A DNA stretch of 64,000 nucleotides from Hetaerina americana. Lineage: Eukaryota > Arthropoda > Insecta > Odonata > Calopterygidae. The stretch spans positions 366,001 through 430,000 of the forward strand of contig JAKTNV010000192.1 of the NCBI GenBank assembly GCA_022747635.1. The letters run 5' to 3'. A model generated the notes under the pieces. The model made no database searches, was not told the origin of the DNA, and saw only the letters and a program-made list of their open reading frames with translations. Positions 20,835 through 32,704 of the stretch are shown here, one piece after another. A program made the position numbers and the translations under genes. Within the stretch, counting starts at the first letter, position 1; every line of letters starts with the position of its first letter.

Positions 20835-22500
20835 ATAGATTAAGGTAGATTTTGGATGGGTACAGCTTATCCTATGCAATTGCGCAACCATTCAATTAAT
20901 CGCCTCTCCAAAAAAAAACACTACATGACATCCGACCCAATCACACATTCCTCTTCAATTCCGCATACTTCATTTCTATCGTCATTCCGCAAAAACCCCG
21001 ATCCCATACCTGCCTTTTCCTTTGCAAAACGTTATCCCATCTATCTTAGTCCTCAACATCACATTGGCAATCAAAACGCTCAGAATCAATTATTTTCTCT
21101 GCCTTATTTTGATTTCTCCCTAAAATCCCCTCTCCTCTCCACCCATACCTGCCACTTCCTCATGTGTTCTCCATTCTTTACCATGCCCACATTTCAAAAG
21201 CCTCCAGTCTACGTCTATCCTCCTGCTTCAATGACCATGTTTCCGCGCCGTACATAGCTACGCTCCATTTCAAAGTTTTAACGAGACTTTCCTTAACAGC
21301 CTTACTCAACGTCGCTGTCATCACTTCCACCTCGTGAAAGCTTCTTTGCCTCGTGTAACTCTTCTTCTTATGACCCTACTGCATTGACCATCTTGGTACA
21401 AACTAATTCCGAAATACTTGAACTGTTTGATATTTTAGTGCCCTGAAAGCCAACACTAGGGTGTGTGGCAGGGGTTGAATAAACACCAGACCAACTGTTT
21501 CACCTGATCTAGTTTCTGAGCTCTTATTTTAATTTTCAACTGGGCTTACCTCTTTCTCAAAACCCTCATAACCTTTGTTTCCTTTTTAATTGATATTTAA
21601 CCTCTACCTATGGTAATGAATTTCGAATGTTCTCAGAAACACTTGTAAACCCTGAACTGACTAAGACCTGATCAACTGCAAACCTGAGTTTATGAATCTC
21701 CACCAAATGCCATTCTTATCTCCAGCTCTTCCCATGGCTCCTTCATCACTTCCTCCACAGGCGGCTACGTTGATAAGCACGAGAGATAGTGGGTGCAAAT
21801 CCGTCTTACTCCTTATCCTAATATTGCCCATCCCGGCCCTGCATCTGCCACTCGTAGCTGGGCAGTTAGAAGCATGTTCAGGCGGCAAATAAGTCGGCTA
21901 TCCCCCCAATCCTCCCTAACTTTGTTCAATACATTCATTATTTATTCCCAATACACTCCGTTGAACGCTTTCTCGAAATCTAAGAAACAAAAAATGTATA
22001 CTCTTTGTTCCTCTTTGTTAGGGATCTCATTTATTAGTAACCTCATTCCCTGGTTCATTTAATAACTTTTTCTTGGTAATTTTTGATTGCATGTGCGGAT
22101 TTTCCGTTCTTGCCTCCTATCAGTGCTCTCATATTCCTGTGTAGCGCACCAATTTCACCTTTCCTCTGTATACTTTCCAAATCCTCATAATTAGTCTTCC
22201 ATCACGCTTCTTTCGCTCTATTTTTTCCCGTCTCATTTTATTACTTAACTTTTTATACTTCCTTGTACCTGATTTTTTTAAGTCTCTCATTTCCTTCTCT
22301 CGTATACCATTCCAATCACCTTGTCTGTTGTCCAAAATTTAATTGTCCATGTTCTCTTTCCTATTCCTCTTGTTTCGTTTGCGATTTTCGATATTCCGTT
22401 TTTGACATTTTCCCATTTTTTTTTATACCACCCAGTTCCCTGTCCTCACTCGTAATTTTCTATACAGCCTGCTGATACTGGGCATAGATTTAGTTAGAAC
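20835..22500 (-). pseudogene. Decayed LINE copy: linker, RT and 3' end
   Basis: On the minus strand from about 22500: a basic linker reading KKSGTRKYKKLSNKMRREKI, then FLDFEKAF near 21975 and the RT remainder shared with 10062-10770. SVAMYGAETWSLKQ follows near 21245, then LEAFEMW and the 3' end with a CCATCCAAAATCTACCTTAA-like terminus near 20850. Endonuclease is absent and stops are frequent. Normal elements would encode endonuclease plus RT in about 1000 residues. It lies tail to tail with the LINE 5' fragment at 20430-20830. Confidence 0.8.
21290..21995 (-). repeat. Near-identical inverted duplicate of 10062-10770
   Basis: Same degraded LINE segment as 10062-10770, including a shared 65-bp insertion and identical stop codons, in the opposite orientation about 11 kb away. 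Confidence 0.85.
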
Positions 22501-23732
22501 AGAGGATTAAAAATTTATACGATTCTGAAAACATTAAAATTAGAAAATATAAGGTGAGAGATGGAGAGGGGATGTACAAATATTTTTCCTTCATTTCATT
22601 TTCAAAGGTGTTTATAGTTGTACATAGTTTTAACAAGTAACAATTATAAGAGTAACATTTATAATGAATTATAACAGTACAACTAACAAGGAAGGCCTGT
22701 TATAGGTAATACGCCTCTTCAGGGTCTATTATGGTTGCTGTTAAAGTTTTGTGTTCAGCGATTGCCGAAAGAAAAACTTTTATAGTATTCCTGAACTCTT
22801 TTCTTCGGGGTAGCATTGGTCTGGCATTTGCCCGCGGCGGAGGGGAAACTCTAAAAACCCTTTTGGGCTACGCGAGGTTACGTGGTAGGATAGCGTGGAT
22901 TACTGGAAAGATAATTATGGATTAACATACAGCGGAGGGAAAGAGAGCGAACGATGGATGACAATTGTTTTTAACGAAAAGGTAGGAAGAAGCGTACTAA
23001 AGTTAGAGCCGGTGAGAGATAAAATATTATTAAAAGAAGTAAAAGCCGAAGCAATGAACTTGGTCATCCTTCTCTCGAAGATCTAAATGCCACCCGGGAA
23101 GAAAACATTAAAATGACGGGAGATTAGAACGCGACAGTATGGGAAGGAAAACCTGAGAGAGAGAGCGGTTTAGAAGCTAGGAATGACTACCGGGAGAAAG
23201 AATGTAGTTCTGCAGGTGACAGGGCTAATTAATTGCAAATACTTGTTTCAAACTCCAAAATAGGGGTAGGTACATATTAAAAACGTCCTGGAATTCAGAA
23301 AGGTATCATTTAGCCTATTTTACTGTTCAGGCACAGATTTAGCGACAGCGTAATCAATTCGACAGTTTCCCGGGAGCGGATTCAGTTCATATATTTGTAA
23401 TAGTGAAGTTTAGCGTTCGATTCAGAAAGATAAAGCAGAAAATACTGATGAGAAAAGGAAATTTTAATAACTAGGACGAAAAGAAAGGAGTTACTAGAGC
23501 AGTGATGAGGAAGTAGAGATAATTATGATTAAGGGCAGATAAACCGGTAAAATAGAAGTAAAATGGGAACATATGTATAAAAAGGGATATCAAATGCCGC
23601 AAACCAAGCAAATAGGAACAGTAAAAAGGACTAGAGAAAGGTGAGGTGGCTCACAGACGAGATCATTAGGAAGAAGGAAATGGAAAAATGTAAACACCTA
23701 GTTAGGTAGAAGGCAGCATTAAGAGATACTTA

Positions 23733-24662
23733 CAGGGCCGCACCCAAAAGTGGTAGGACTGATTTTCTCTGGCGCGAACGGAGCGGTGAAGGGGGGTCTG
23801 CCTGGCAGGGTAAGGTGGAAGGGGCTCTTAGCAACAGACCAACACCAACCTCAGTCGCCTGCGGGCTGTCGTTGAGTGAGGACACCGTTTTTAGTGAAGC
23901 ATGTTTTTTGTCCGCGTCGAAAAACAAAATGAATCTGAATTTAGAGCAACGTTATTCCGTGAAGTTTTGTGCGAAACTCGGGAAGACGGCAACTGACACC
24001 CTCGATATGATCAAGCAGGCTTATGGGGACATTGCCTTAAGCCATTCCACAGTATTTGAGTGGCACAAGTTGCTTAAAGAGGGCGGGGAGCTCGTTGAAG
24101 ACGACCATCGCTCCGGACGGCCGTCGACTGCAAGAACCGACACGAATGTGGACAGAGTGAGGACACTGCTAAACACAGACCGACGCTTAACCAGTGAAGA
24201 AATCGCAGACCAGTTGGGTCTGTCTGCATCCAACGTCCAACGCATTATTTCACAGGATTTGGCCATGCGCAAGGTGTGCGTCAAGATGGTGCCGAAAAGC
24301 CGTGCCATGGCGCGCTCGTCGTCAGACAGCTCCTGGCCAAATACGGCGTTGCCACGTTTCCGCACCCGCCCTATTCTCCCGATCTGGCACCACCGGACTT
24401 CTTCTTCTTCCCCCTGATGAAAAGACAGCGGAAAGGGACGACGTTTTGACTCGATAAAGGGCGTTCAAGAGGCTTCGACGAGGGTCATCAACGGCATCCC
24501 CAAAGAAAATTTCCAGCGGGCGTACGGGGAATGGGAGCAACGTTATACTAAGTGTGTAGCAGCTCAAGGAGCATACTTTGAATATTATTAAGTCGATGTA
24601 AGTATATCGTCAATAAAATTCTTGTAAAAAAATCAGCCCTACCACATTTGGACGCGACCCTG
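23733..24662 (+). mobile_element. Internally deleted mariner (930 bp)
   Basis: Inverted ends CAGGG-CGC-CCAAA-GTGGTAGG at 23733 and 24662 are flanked by TA at 23731-23732 and 24663-24664. The host LINE frame reads through cleanly if the element and one TA are removed. The element keeps the N-terminal and C-terminal parts of a transposase gene but lacks the middle. Confidence 0.92.
23929..24591 (+). pseudogene. mariner transposase with catalytic core deleted
   Basis: MNLNLEQRYSVKFCAKLGKT opens a DNA-binding domain with two helix-turn-helix parts and the usual HRSGRPSTART linker. After VCVKMVPK the sequence jumps to a late part in another frame: LLAKYG, PHPPYSPDLAPPDFFFFP, then IPKENFQRAYGEWEQRYTKC and AYFEYY near 24590. 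The third catalytic aspartate is present, but the GDETW and HHDNA blocks with the first two are gone. It can encode at most a DNA-binding domain. Confidence 0.9.
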
Positions 24663-25030
24663 TATCAAACAGAGACGAAAACTAACAGGGCGAAAGAAGC
24701 CTGATACTCGTAGATTATGCAGAGTGGTGATATATAGAATGATCAGAGGTGGGGTGAAATTGGTTCACTCTACGGTAAGCACAAATAAGAACTAAGAAGT
24801 CAATCCAAGCATACTAACCAAGATCATTAATTGGACCAGGAGAGATTAGAGAGAGAAGTAATTTAGGTTCTACAAGCATGTAGGGAGAAAGAAAGTATTT
24901 GGAATTCAAGATGGGTTTAGTTGAAATATCCGGTGTCGGGTTGTATTTTGTTGGGAGAGGCAAAGAGCACTCTCGTTTTTGAGTCTGTTCTCAACTAAAA
25001 CCTCCGTTAAGCCGTAGGGTGACAATAATA

Positions 25031-25600
25031 ATACATGATATGCTACCTTCTCATGCTCATAGTACTATCGGCCAACAGCATATTTGGCCTATGTCATGTA
25101 GTTCTGGATGATTAAACGGAAAGGAACCAAAAAAATAACTACTGTGGAAATTATTAAGTGCTCTGTTCGTAAAGATTTACCGTCAAAACAATAGATATTT
25201 TTCTTTAGAGCTCCTAAAAACTTATCTGCCTCAAGAGTCAACCCCAACATGTCAACTCGGACGGCATTTATTTTCTGATATCGCCATCGGGAAATATAAT
25301 GCCGAGAAAATACGAATTCACGTGACCGTGTCTTGGCAGTTATGATCGGTGGCCGCTTAATTCGAATGCACATATGTATGTATATGTGGTGTGGCGCAAT
25401 GCTAATATTCAAAATGTTTAGCACAAACAGTTAAAGAATACTTTGTGTTTAAGGCTTTGTATTGCATGAAATTTCTTGCAATGCCGCATGTGTGTCTAAT
25501 TCTTCCTTCAAAGTCACACATTTAAGTATTGTTATGGCAATAAATTCAAGGAAGCGTTCCTTTTATTTTAACAGTTGCCGTCGTAGCGTCTCAACAAAGA
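25031..25600. other. No recognisable gene
   Basis: A 111-codon minus-strand frame at 25089-25424 has no known domain; nothing else seen. Confidence 0.35.
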
Positions 25601-25609
25601 AGATGACGT

Positions 25610-25925
25610 AAAATAGAAGCCTAGCTCAACATCACAGCGAGAGAGACGTCCTTCCAATTTATGCAAGAGATTGAACCTTTAATTTACCCTTCCCACCGTG
25701 ATTGATTCCCGGATTGGCTCCTCTAATATTTTGGATACGCTACTAAGTTTATCGCAACAAAGTTTTACAAATCTAGCTCCTCTACGCAAAAACGCCATTC
25801 AATTCGGCAATTAATCCAACTTCGTGGGGATTCCTTAATATACTAGCAGCATATTCTAAATGAGGCCTAGTCAGCGAAAGATAACATTTCTCTTAAACCT
25901 TTTCCATGCCTGGTTTTTAATGATT
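25610..25925 (-). mobile_element. CR1/L2/jockey-like LINE, C-terminal coding remnant
   Basis: The minus strand reads KCYLSLTRPHLEYAASIL, then RNPHEVGLIAELN, a frameshift, RRGARFVKLCCDKLSSVSKI and LLHKLEGRLS. This is the same block as 15330-15600 but in opposite orientation and without a 3' tail. Confidence 0.75.
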
Positions 25926-25929
25926 AAAA

Positions 25930-28910
25930 TTCAACTGAGACGCCATTTTTGTACATCATCCTGATTACCGTTTAACGGTTGCAAACGATCTTCGGTTGAT
26001 TTGTTCATTTAAGTTTCACCAACTTCATAAAACTAAACTTTATTTAGTCAAAATAAAAAAAGAGGCATATCTTAGATTTTCCGAAGGACTAATGAAAGTA
26101 AGGAAAAATCTCTGGATGACGGCGCCTCTTTTCAAAACAGCAAGAACAACTACTATTTCATCTTTTTCCGTAGACAAGCAGTTCACTTTAGAGTCGATTT
26201 TTATCGGTTGATTTCGAAATTTTAGATCCCAAATAAAGAAACTTAATTAACCAACCCTTTGTGTTCCCTTGTAACCCAAATGATGTTTGCACATGCATCA
26301 AATTATGATTTGCATGGCATGATGATTAGGTACTGTATTGCCACCCATGGACGCATCACCACATACTGACAGGGAGGCATGCAGGCCATTAAAGGAGCAG
26401 TAGAACAGTGACAAATTCTATCAGAGAGTTAATATAAAGCCTTCTTCTTTACCACAAAAATTACTGCAAGCTTTCGCGACTCTACGTGCTTATCTATTCG
26501 TTTGCTTGGCAAATAATAATGGCCCGGCTGGTTCATGAAATAGCAGTGATTTGGTGGTAGTACCTGATTCTTGGCGGTGTCATTTGACATGGAGGCTTAG
26601 TTCAAATGGTATATTAAATTCAACTTTCAAAAATTCAATTCTTAATCATTTAATATTCACATCCAAGCTAAATTGGTATCTACCACTTCGCGACTAGTAT
26701 CGAATGCGTGGGTGGTCTAGCTTGCCCATTATGTTTTAAGTGCATCCCTCTTGCCAGCGTAAGAATTTGTTGAAAAATATATCATTTATTCTCTACGAGA
26801 TTAATACGTGACTGCAGACGGGAGATCATCACCCTCATCTCTCACCAATTGTCATGACAACCACCACCTTGGTGGGACGTGGCTAAACGAAATTATTTGT
26901 GATGGGCCAACTCAGCCGTGGCACGGTATTGTTTTTGAAGTCTCGTCTGAGCATACTATGATGTAGGAAGAGGGGGAACTTGGCGTCAGACGGACTGGGG
27001 GAAGGCGAAGGGAACAATGCCCTCTCTGCTCAGCCACCCCTTCCCCGGCGACGCTCGCATTTGACGATAAGGGACCAGATAGAGAACACAAAGGATGTGC
27101 GGTTTTGCATCGGCCGCGCGAACTCCGGGCGGCTTGGTCGACAGGAGAAGAGGGCCCTTCATCGTGGGCCGGCCTCAAAGTCCGGGGGGAGCACCTGTGA
27201 AAACCAAAGGCTCCATCGGTAAAAGACGACAGATAATGATTTGCGGGGGTGTCTATTGAAGGTCACTGTGTGTGCGGTCGGGCACTCCATTAAGACATAA
27301 AATTTAAAGGAAATATTGCCTCGGAATTGACACCAGATGAGAAGAAAGCGTCAGAGCAGTATGAAAAGAGGGAAAACACTATGCAATTCGTTGAAAACAT
27401 TGTCCTCACTACATTAGTCTCTCGTGGACACAGACGGAAAGCCAAACATTTTCAAATATTTTTTTCCCATTACCATTTTCAAATTCTGAAGAGTGTGCAC
27501 GTGTGTGTGTGAGTAGGCAAGTCAAAAATACTCATAGAAACAAACATATTCTCCATATTTAGCTATTTAAAGTCCCCTCACTTTCAAGTTGTAACTAGAT
27601 TCTTTAATCTTAAAGGGTTGTGGAACGAACGCTTGTCATTTAAATACTCCTAATCCATTATTTATGTGAATATTTGTGTGAGTGCTCTTTCATTGATTAC
27701 TTGCTTGCATCGTTTGTGTCTTACACAATTCATGGTCTATACTTGCGGTGTTGCCCAAATGATATTTTCGATTGCTCGCCCATCCGTTAATTATTGAATG
27801 TAGTGAATTTTAAAAGACGTATTTAAATGTATCGTGGAATCCTCAATGAATACGATCTAATGAGAAATATTGCTGAATAACTTTAAATTCGACAGCCAAT
27901 CAAAATAAGTAATTCGTGATAAATATAAAATAGGAAATATAAACACACTATAAAAGTGAACATCAGTGCTATATATGCAGTAGTGGGTTTAAACGTTTTA
28001 TACACCTCTCTCACAAAAAAGGCTCATTTCGCCCGATCGGAGAAGACTGAACTAATTTCTCGTGGAAGGTGAAATTACCGCGTTACACAATTATGGTACG
28101 TACGACAAGAAGTGTTTCGTTTAGGAATATTAGTGATTTTGGAATGCTGCTATGGTTTTGAAGTTCGGCGGATACTACAAAGCAGTTGATATTTAGTACA
28201 TTTACCACAGGGGTCAACTCGAATACTGATTAGATAGATGAGAATAGAGTAAAGTACACGTAGACTAATCCATTAGGGGCGCGAACTTCACATGTTTAGG
28301 ACACGGGAAACATTCCTCAATCCTTTAATTTGGGATTAAGATCTAAAGAAAATTATTTTAACGGATGGAGACACATGATAAAAATACGTTCATTAATGTA
28401 TCCATTTTGGGATTCCTGAGAGCGTATTAATGGAACCGATAACAAAATACGCATGGAGAGTACCTGCACGAAGGTGAAATAAATACAGAGCACACGCAAT
28501 GAACCGAAACGTCGGAAGATGAATGGCTACCGACTCGATCGCGGGGATTGATCCCGACTTAAATGCGTTCGGAGAAGTTGTGCGAAGTCATGCGGTCAAT
28601 TGTGACCTCACGTGCGCACCCGTGCTCACGCGGAAAAGCCTATAATAAATCTTTTGCGTAATCACTTCTCCCTTGCTCGGAACATGACAACGCATTCGTG
28701 TTCGCACTTGAGAGAATTTAATTTCGCATCCTTAATGTCGTGCTCCGATCAACAGGAGCAATATTGGAGAAAGAGAACGCAGAACGATCATGTTCAAGTA
28801 ATATCCTGGAAGTACTCGGCTGTAATACCCCTCATCCTGCACGAATATTTTCAAGCAGGGAACTAAAACTAGCAAAAAATTACAATCATATCATTTTTTT
28901 TTATTCCTAC
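25930..28910. other. Long stretch without recognisable gene
   Basis: About 3 kb of mostly AT-rich DNA with a GC-rich island at about 26820-27230. Short frames there (88 codons minus, 80 codons plus) overlap and show no domain. It could hold non-coding host sequence or regulatory DNA, which I cannot tell from sequence alone. Confidence 0.35.
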
Positions 28911-28914
28911 AGCT

Positions 28915-29060
28915 GCTGCATGTAAAATGAAGGAGAAAAGGCAACTGGAATAGATGATAATCTCACGAAGTTACAAAACGATTATGGGAACAAAGGAAGG
29001 AATAGTTTTATGGGCCTCTTGGAAACATTATGAGGGATAAGTGTTGTCACAAGATTTCAT
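28915..29060 (+). pseudogene. LINE RT remnant
   Basis: KATGIDDNLTKLQNDYGNKG then RNSFMGLLETL resembles the KAVGIDNIPVELLK and GRKRLYGLI blocks of the RT N-terminal region in other LINE copies here. Only this short part is visible. Confidence 0.5.
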
Positions 29061-29064
29061 ATTC

Positions 29065-30630
29065 AATTTTAATCTTCATCGTGTAACAGTGAAAAGAAAT
29101 AATTCGATGAGATAAAGATGTAGACCGAGGAAAAGAAAGTTAACAAAAGTTGGGGGAGAGAATAGGAAACGGGTGAATGGGAACGAAGAGCGTGAAGTGA
29201 ATTCGTAAATTGAGAGCTCGAAAAGGAATAAAAATGCAGGCAAACTTTTGTTAATTTTAAGCGGAAGTTCATCCACAAGAAAAACACGACAATAGGCAAT
29301 AGTTTTTCACGGGCCGTCTAATATCTTCCGATTTGGATTCCGATATCACAATTTCCATCTATTCTCAGACTTGGATGCACTGCAGCGCTGCATTAGTGCA
29401 GAATTTCGTCACTTATAATGTCACGTTTCTCAAATAGAATAATCTAATTCTGGCATGGTTTAAGTGATCGAGGAGACGTGTCTCGATATCGCCCCACTAA
29501 ACATGTCGGCAATCATCTATAAATCCTGCTCTCTCTCTCTGGAGTGTTTTGTTCTGAAGATGGGCCGTGTCCTTTGAGGCGACTCGCTCACTCGCAAGAG
29601 CCGATGCGCACAGGGGTGTATTAGAAGGCCCGGAGGCCCGCATCGAGAGACGGACGTCCCCCCGGACACCCCTTTCATTTTAACGATGCGACGGGCCCGC
29701 ATGTCCGTTCACGTGGTCGGGACAGGAAGTCACAAAGCAGAGCCTCTCTCTCTCTTCCTCTCTCTCCATCACTCTCCACCCGAATCGACCCGAATGCACT
29801 CGAACCTGCCGGCGGTGATTTTTACGCTTAAATTCATGGCTTTGCGAAGTGCTCTGCTATTTACTCGGGAGGAGCGACGGGATTTCGATTCCCGAAACAA
29901 GAGCCCGGCCTCGCATCCCTCGCCGTTGCTGTTGAAACGGGCGGCAAGAGATCGAAGGAACAAATTTCCGAATCACAGCCTCTTGATCCCACGTTCATCG
30001 AGAATGGTAAAGAGGACCTCGACGGACAGTTTTAATCGGATTTAAGCGCAGGCGGGAAATATCTAAGAATGAATTAGACGACGACATGGTCATAGAGATT
30101 TAAAATCATCCGACTACGGAATACGAAGCATCATTTTTTCTCTCTAAAAATTAATGTTTCTTAAATAGGATATCCATGTCGGTTGTCTAAATAACTTCAA
30201 TAACACTTTGAATAAATAACTTTAACTAACACTGAAACTAATCGCTACATCTTAATTGTAAAACAGTTACTAAAGATAATTCGACGAAAAAGGTTAAAAA
30301 TGATGAATAAATAATGACTCCCATTATTAAAATATTTAATTCAGGAGTTAAAGGTGTTATAATTTATGGAGATAAAAATGAAGCATTGGCAGCATATTCC
30401 AGCGGTATCGAATCATCTTCGACCTGAAGACGCTCGTTGAAACACGGGCGAAACTGCTGTCAGAAAAACAACCTACGCGGTGACATCTCAAGAATGGAGA
30501 GTCTTTCATCTGAACGCCGCGAAAATCTACGATCCCAAACAGCATAAGTATACCCTTAACCTCACCCAAATATTTTACGATTTGGCTATTAAGATTTTAA
30601 GGCTCAAGGAACTACAATAAATCACATTAA
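29065..30630. other. No recognisable gene; GC-rich patch 29550-30050
   Basis: The GC-rich patch has a 119-codon plus-strand frame with low-complexity serine/arginine content and no known domain. The remainder is AT-rich. Confidence 0.35.
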
Positions 30631-30639
30631 AAACCATTA

Positions 30640-30893
30640 ACAAGTAATCAACCCTAAGGTCGGTTTGTCAGGTGATGATAGAGTTCACCCTTTACGGCGT
30701 GTGAAATTCACACATCAGGGTAGGGGGGCCAGTTCTTTTCCCTGTGTAGGTTATGGTTTCCCAGGAAGATCTGGTACCCGAAAAATCACACAGCTTGGTT
30801 GCAGCTGACGGTAACCAGAGGGGCTTACCCAGGAATCAAACCCGGGCCCTCCGATCAGTAGTCCGACGCTCTACCCCTGGTCCCCCGCAGGAG
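30640..30893 (-). mobile_element. tRNA-derived SINE
   Basis: On the minus strand it starts with a tRNA-like head (GGGGTAGAGCGTCGGACT, B box GGTTTGATTCC). A body follows with TGATTTTTCGGGTACCAG, GAAACCATAACCTAC, CCCCCCTACCCTGATG and GTGTGAATTTCACACGCCG. It ends GGTTGATTACTTG and a T/A-rich tail. It is collinear with 42455-42738. The B box has one change. Confidence 0.85.
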
Positions 30894-31199
30894 GGAAAAT
30901 TTAACAAATATACATAAATGTTATCCATGAAAAATGTGGCAACAGTACACATAGAACTTGAGGTGTTCAAGTAAATCCCATGGTTTTATGGTTTTAAAAA
31001 CAAGAGACTAAGTGATATTAATGCCTGGGATATGTTTTGTCCCCTTCGCATAGACTAGAACGTTGACGTAGTGGATGAGCTTATGAGTTCTGATGACCTC
31101 TAGAAATGTTCTAGTGAGAACAATGATAAAAATATAGCTCAAGTCTAGATGTACTTGATGGCAAGATTGAATTGACTTGACATTCGGGAATTGAAAAAT

Positions 31200-32700
31200 A
31201 AAAAATAGGTGCGTGGGTTTAGATAAAATTCTCGCCGAACTACATAAGAGTTTAGGAAAACGTGGGAGGAAGAATTTTAATGGACTATATCGTATCATTA
31301 ATGAGTGAGTAACTTGGCCGGAAGACTTCGTCTAATCTGTGTTAGTTCCTATTCCGAAAATGGAAAATCCATCAATATGTGAGGAATACAGAACAATGAG
31401 TCTGATTTCGCACGCCGCTAAAAAGTGGTTCTCAGAATAATCAACAAGAGGATGGAGAGAGTAGGGAAAATGATTACTTAAGGGATGATCAGTTTGGGCA
31501 GAGGTGCGCTTGATGCCATGGCAGTAATGATATCACTAATTGAGAGGAATAAAAGAATACATCAGGATGTATTTGCCTGCTTCGTAGATTTAGAAAAGGC
31601 GTTTGATAGAGTGAATTACGTAAAAATTAAAGAATGGATTGTACAAAATAGGAATAGATTGGAGGGAAAGGAGGCTAATCCGCAACCTGTACATGTCTCA
31701 GACTGCTCAGGTGCGGGTGGGAAACGGGGAGTCCGGATGGGCAGTGTTAGGAAGAGGTGTAAGGCAGGGTTGCCCATTATCACCGTTGCTGTTCAACCTG
31801 TATGCAGAGGAAATGATCAAAGAGGCATGGGAAGAACTCGAGGTAGGAATGAAAGTGGGCGGGGAATTCGTAAAATCAGTTAGGTTTGCTGATGACCAAG
31901 CTTCAGCTTGACTGCCATCTAAGGAGTTGCAAAGATTTCCAAACGCATCGGAAAGTCATTGCGACAGGAAATTGATAGGAACCGATACAGACAAAACAAA
32001 GGCTATGAGGATTTCGAGAAAGAAGAAAGCCCAGCAAAATATTAAAGCAGGAGGGAAAAAACTAGAACAGAAGGAGTAGATTACGTACATGTATCTCAGG
32101 TACGAAGATGGTCAATGAGAATAAGAAGGAGAATGGCGCTTTGCAAAGAATCTTTGAAAAGGAGGTGGGAATTGATGACAGTTACGTTTAGTAAGGATGT
32201 TATGTTAAGAAAAGGCTCGCCAAAACTTTGATATGAAACATGGTTTTCTACGACGTGGAAACATGGTCATAGAAGCAAGATAATAGGCGTAGAGTTGAGG
32301 CTTTTGAAATGTGGGTGTGGAGAAGAATGGAGAAGGTGAACTGGATGAAGAAAGGAAAACAAATGAAGTAGCCCTCGTTATGGTGAGGGATGAAAGAGGA
32401 TTGGTTGGAGAAATCCAAAGGTGGCACGAAAGATGGATGCAGACATTTTGATTGGCAATGAGATTTTGAAGATTGTGATAGAGGAGAGAACTTTGGGCAA
32501 ACGAGGAAGGGGAAGGAATAAGATAGTCGTGTTGAATGGTATTAAGGGATAAACGAAGTACGTATCCGGAATGGAAAAGGAATTAATTGGTGTGTGAGAC
32601 GGCAGGTCGTATTTTGTTGGGAGAGGCAAGGAATCGTATCGTTGTACCGGTGTACACTTTTGTTTCCATCCAAAGCTTGCCTAAACCGGAAGTCAACCAA
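31200..32700 (+). pseudogene. LINE copy with RT domain
   Basis: Blocks in order: GLDKILAELHKSLGKRGRKN, WPEDFV then SVLVPIPKMENPSICEEYRT, CFVDLEKAFDRVNYVKIKEW near 31575 and QVRVGNGESGWAVLGRGVRQ. GCPLSPLLFNLYAEEM near 31770 and the catalytic FADD at 31885-31896 follow. The frame breaks just after the active site. Later pieces match the C-terminal region, and the 3' end has ATTTTGTTGGGAGAGGCAAG and CATCCAAAGCTTGCCTAAAC. Both strands of RT palm aspartates survive, but stops before and after rule out function. Confidence 0.88.
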
Positions 32701-32704
32701 CAAT

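Larger units (their letters stand above)
22740..25030 (+). pseudogene. LINE copy with endonuclease remnants, split by a mariner
   Basis: DYWKDNYGLTYSGGKESERW, IVFNEKVGRSVLKLEPVRD and KILLKEVKAEAMNLVIL at 22895-23080 are APE-endonuclease blocks. MTGDWNATVWEGK-like sequence follows at about 23113. A linker part (KAALRDTY at about 23713) is cut by the mariner at 23733-24662 and resumes as TETKTNRAKEA. Most of the RT is deleted. The 3' end with GGGTTGTATTTTGTTGGG and a CCTCCGTTAAGCCGTAGG terminal hairpin remnant is at 24930-25020. The mariner inserted after the LINE. Confidence 0.8.

Noticed and set aside
10062..21995. Terminal inverted repeats of one giant 12-kb transposon
   Set aside because: The inverted segments are internal LINE coding sequence, begin and end mid-gene, and have no terminal motif or target duplication.
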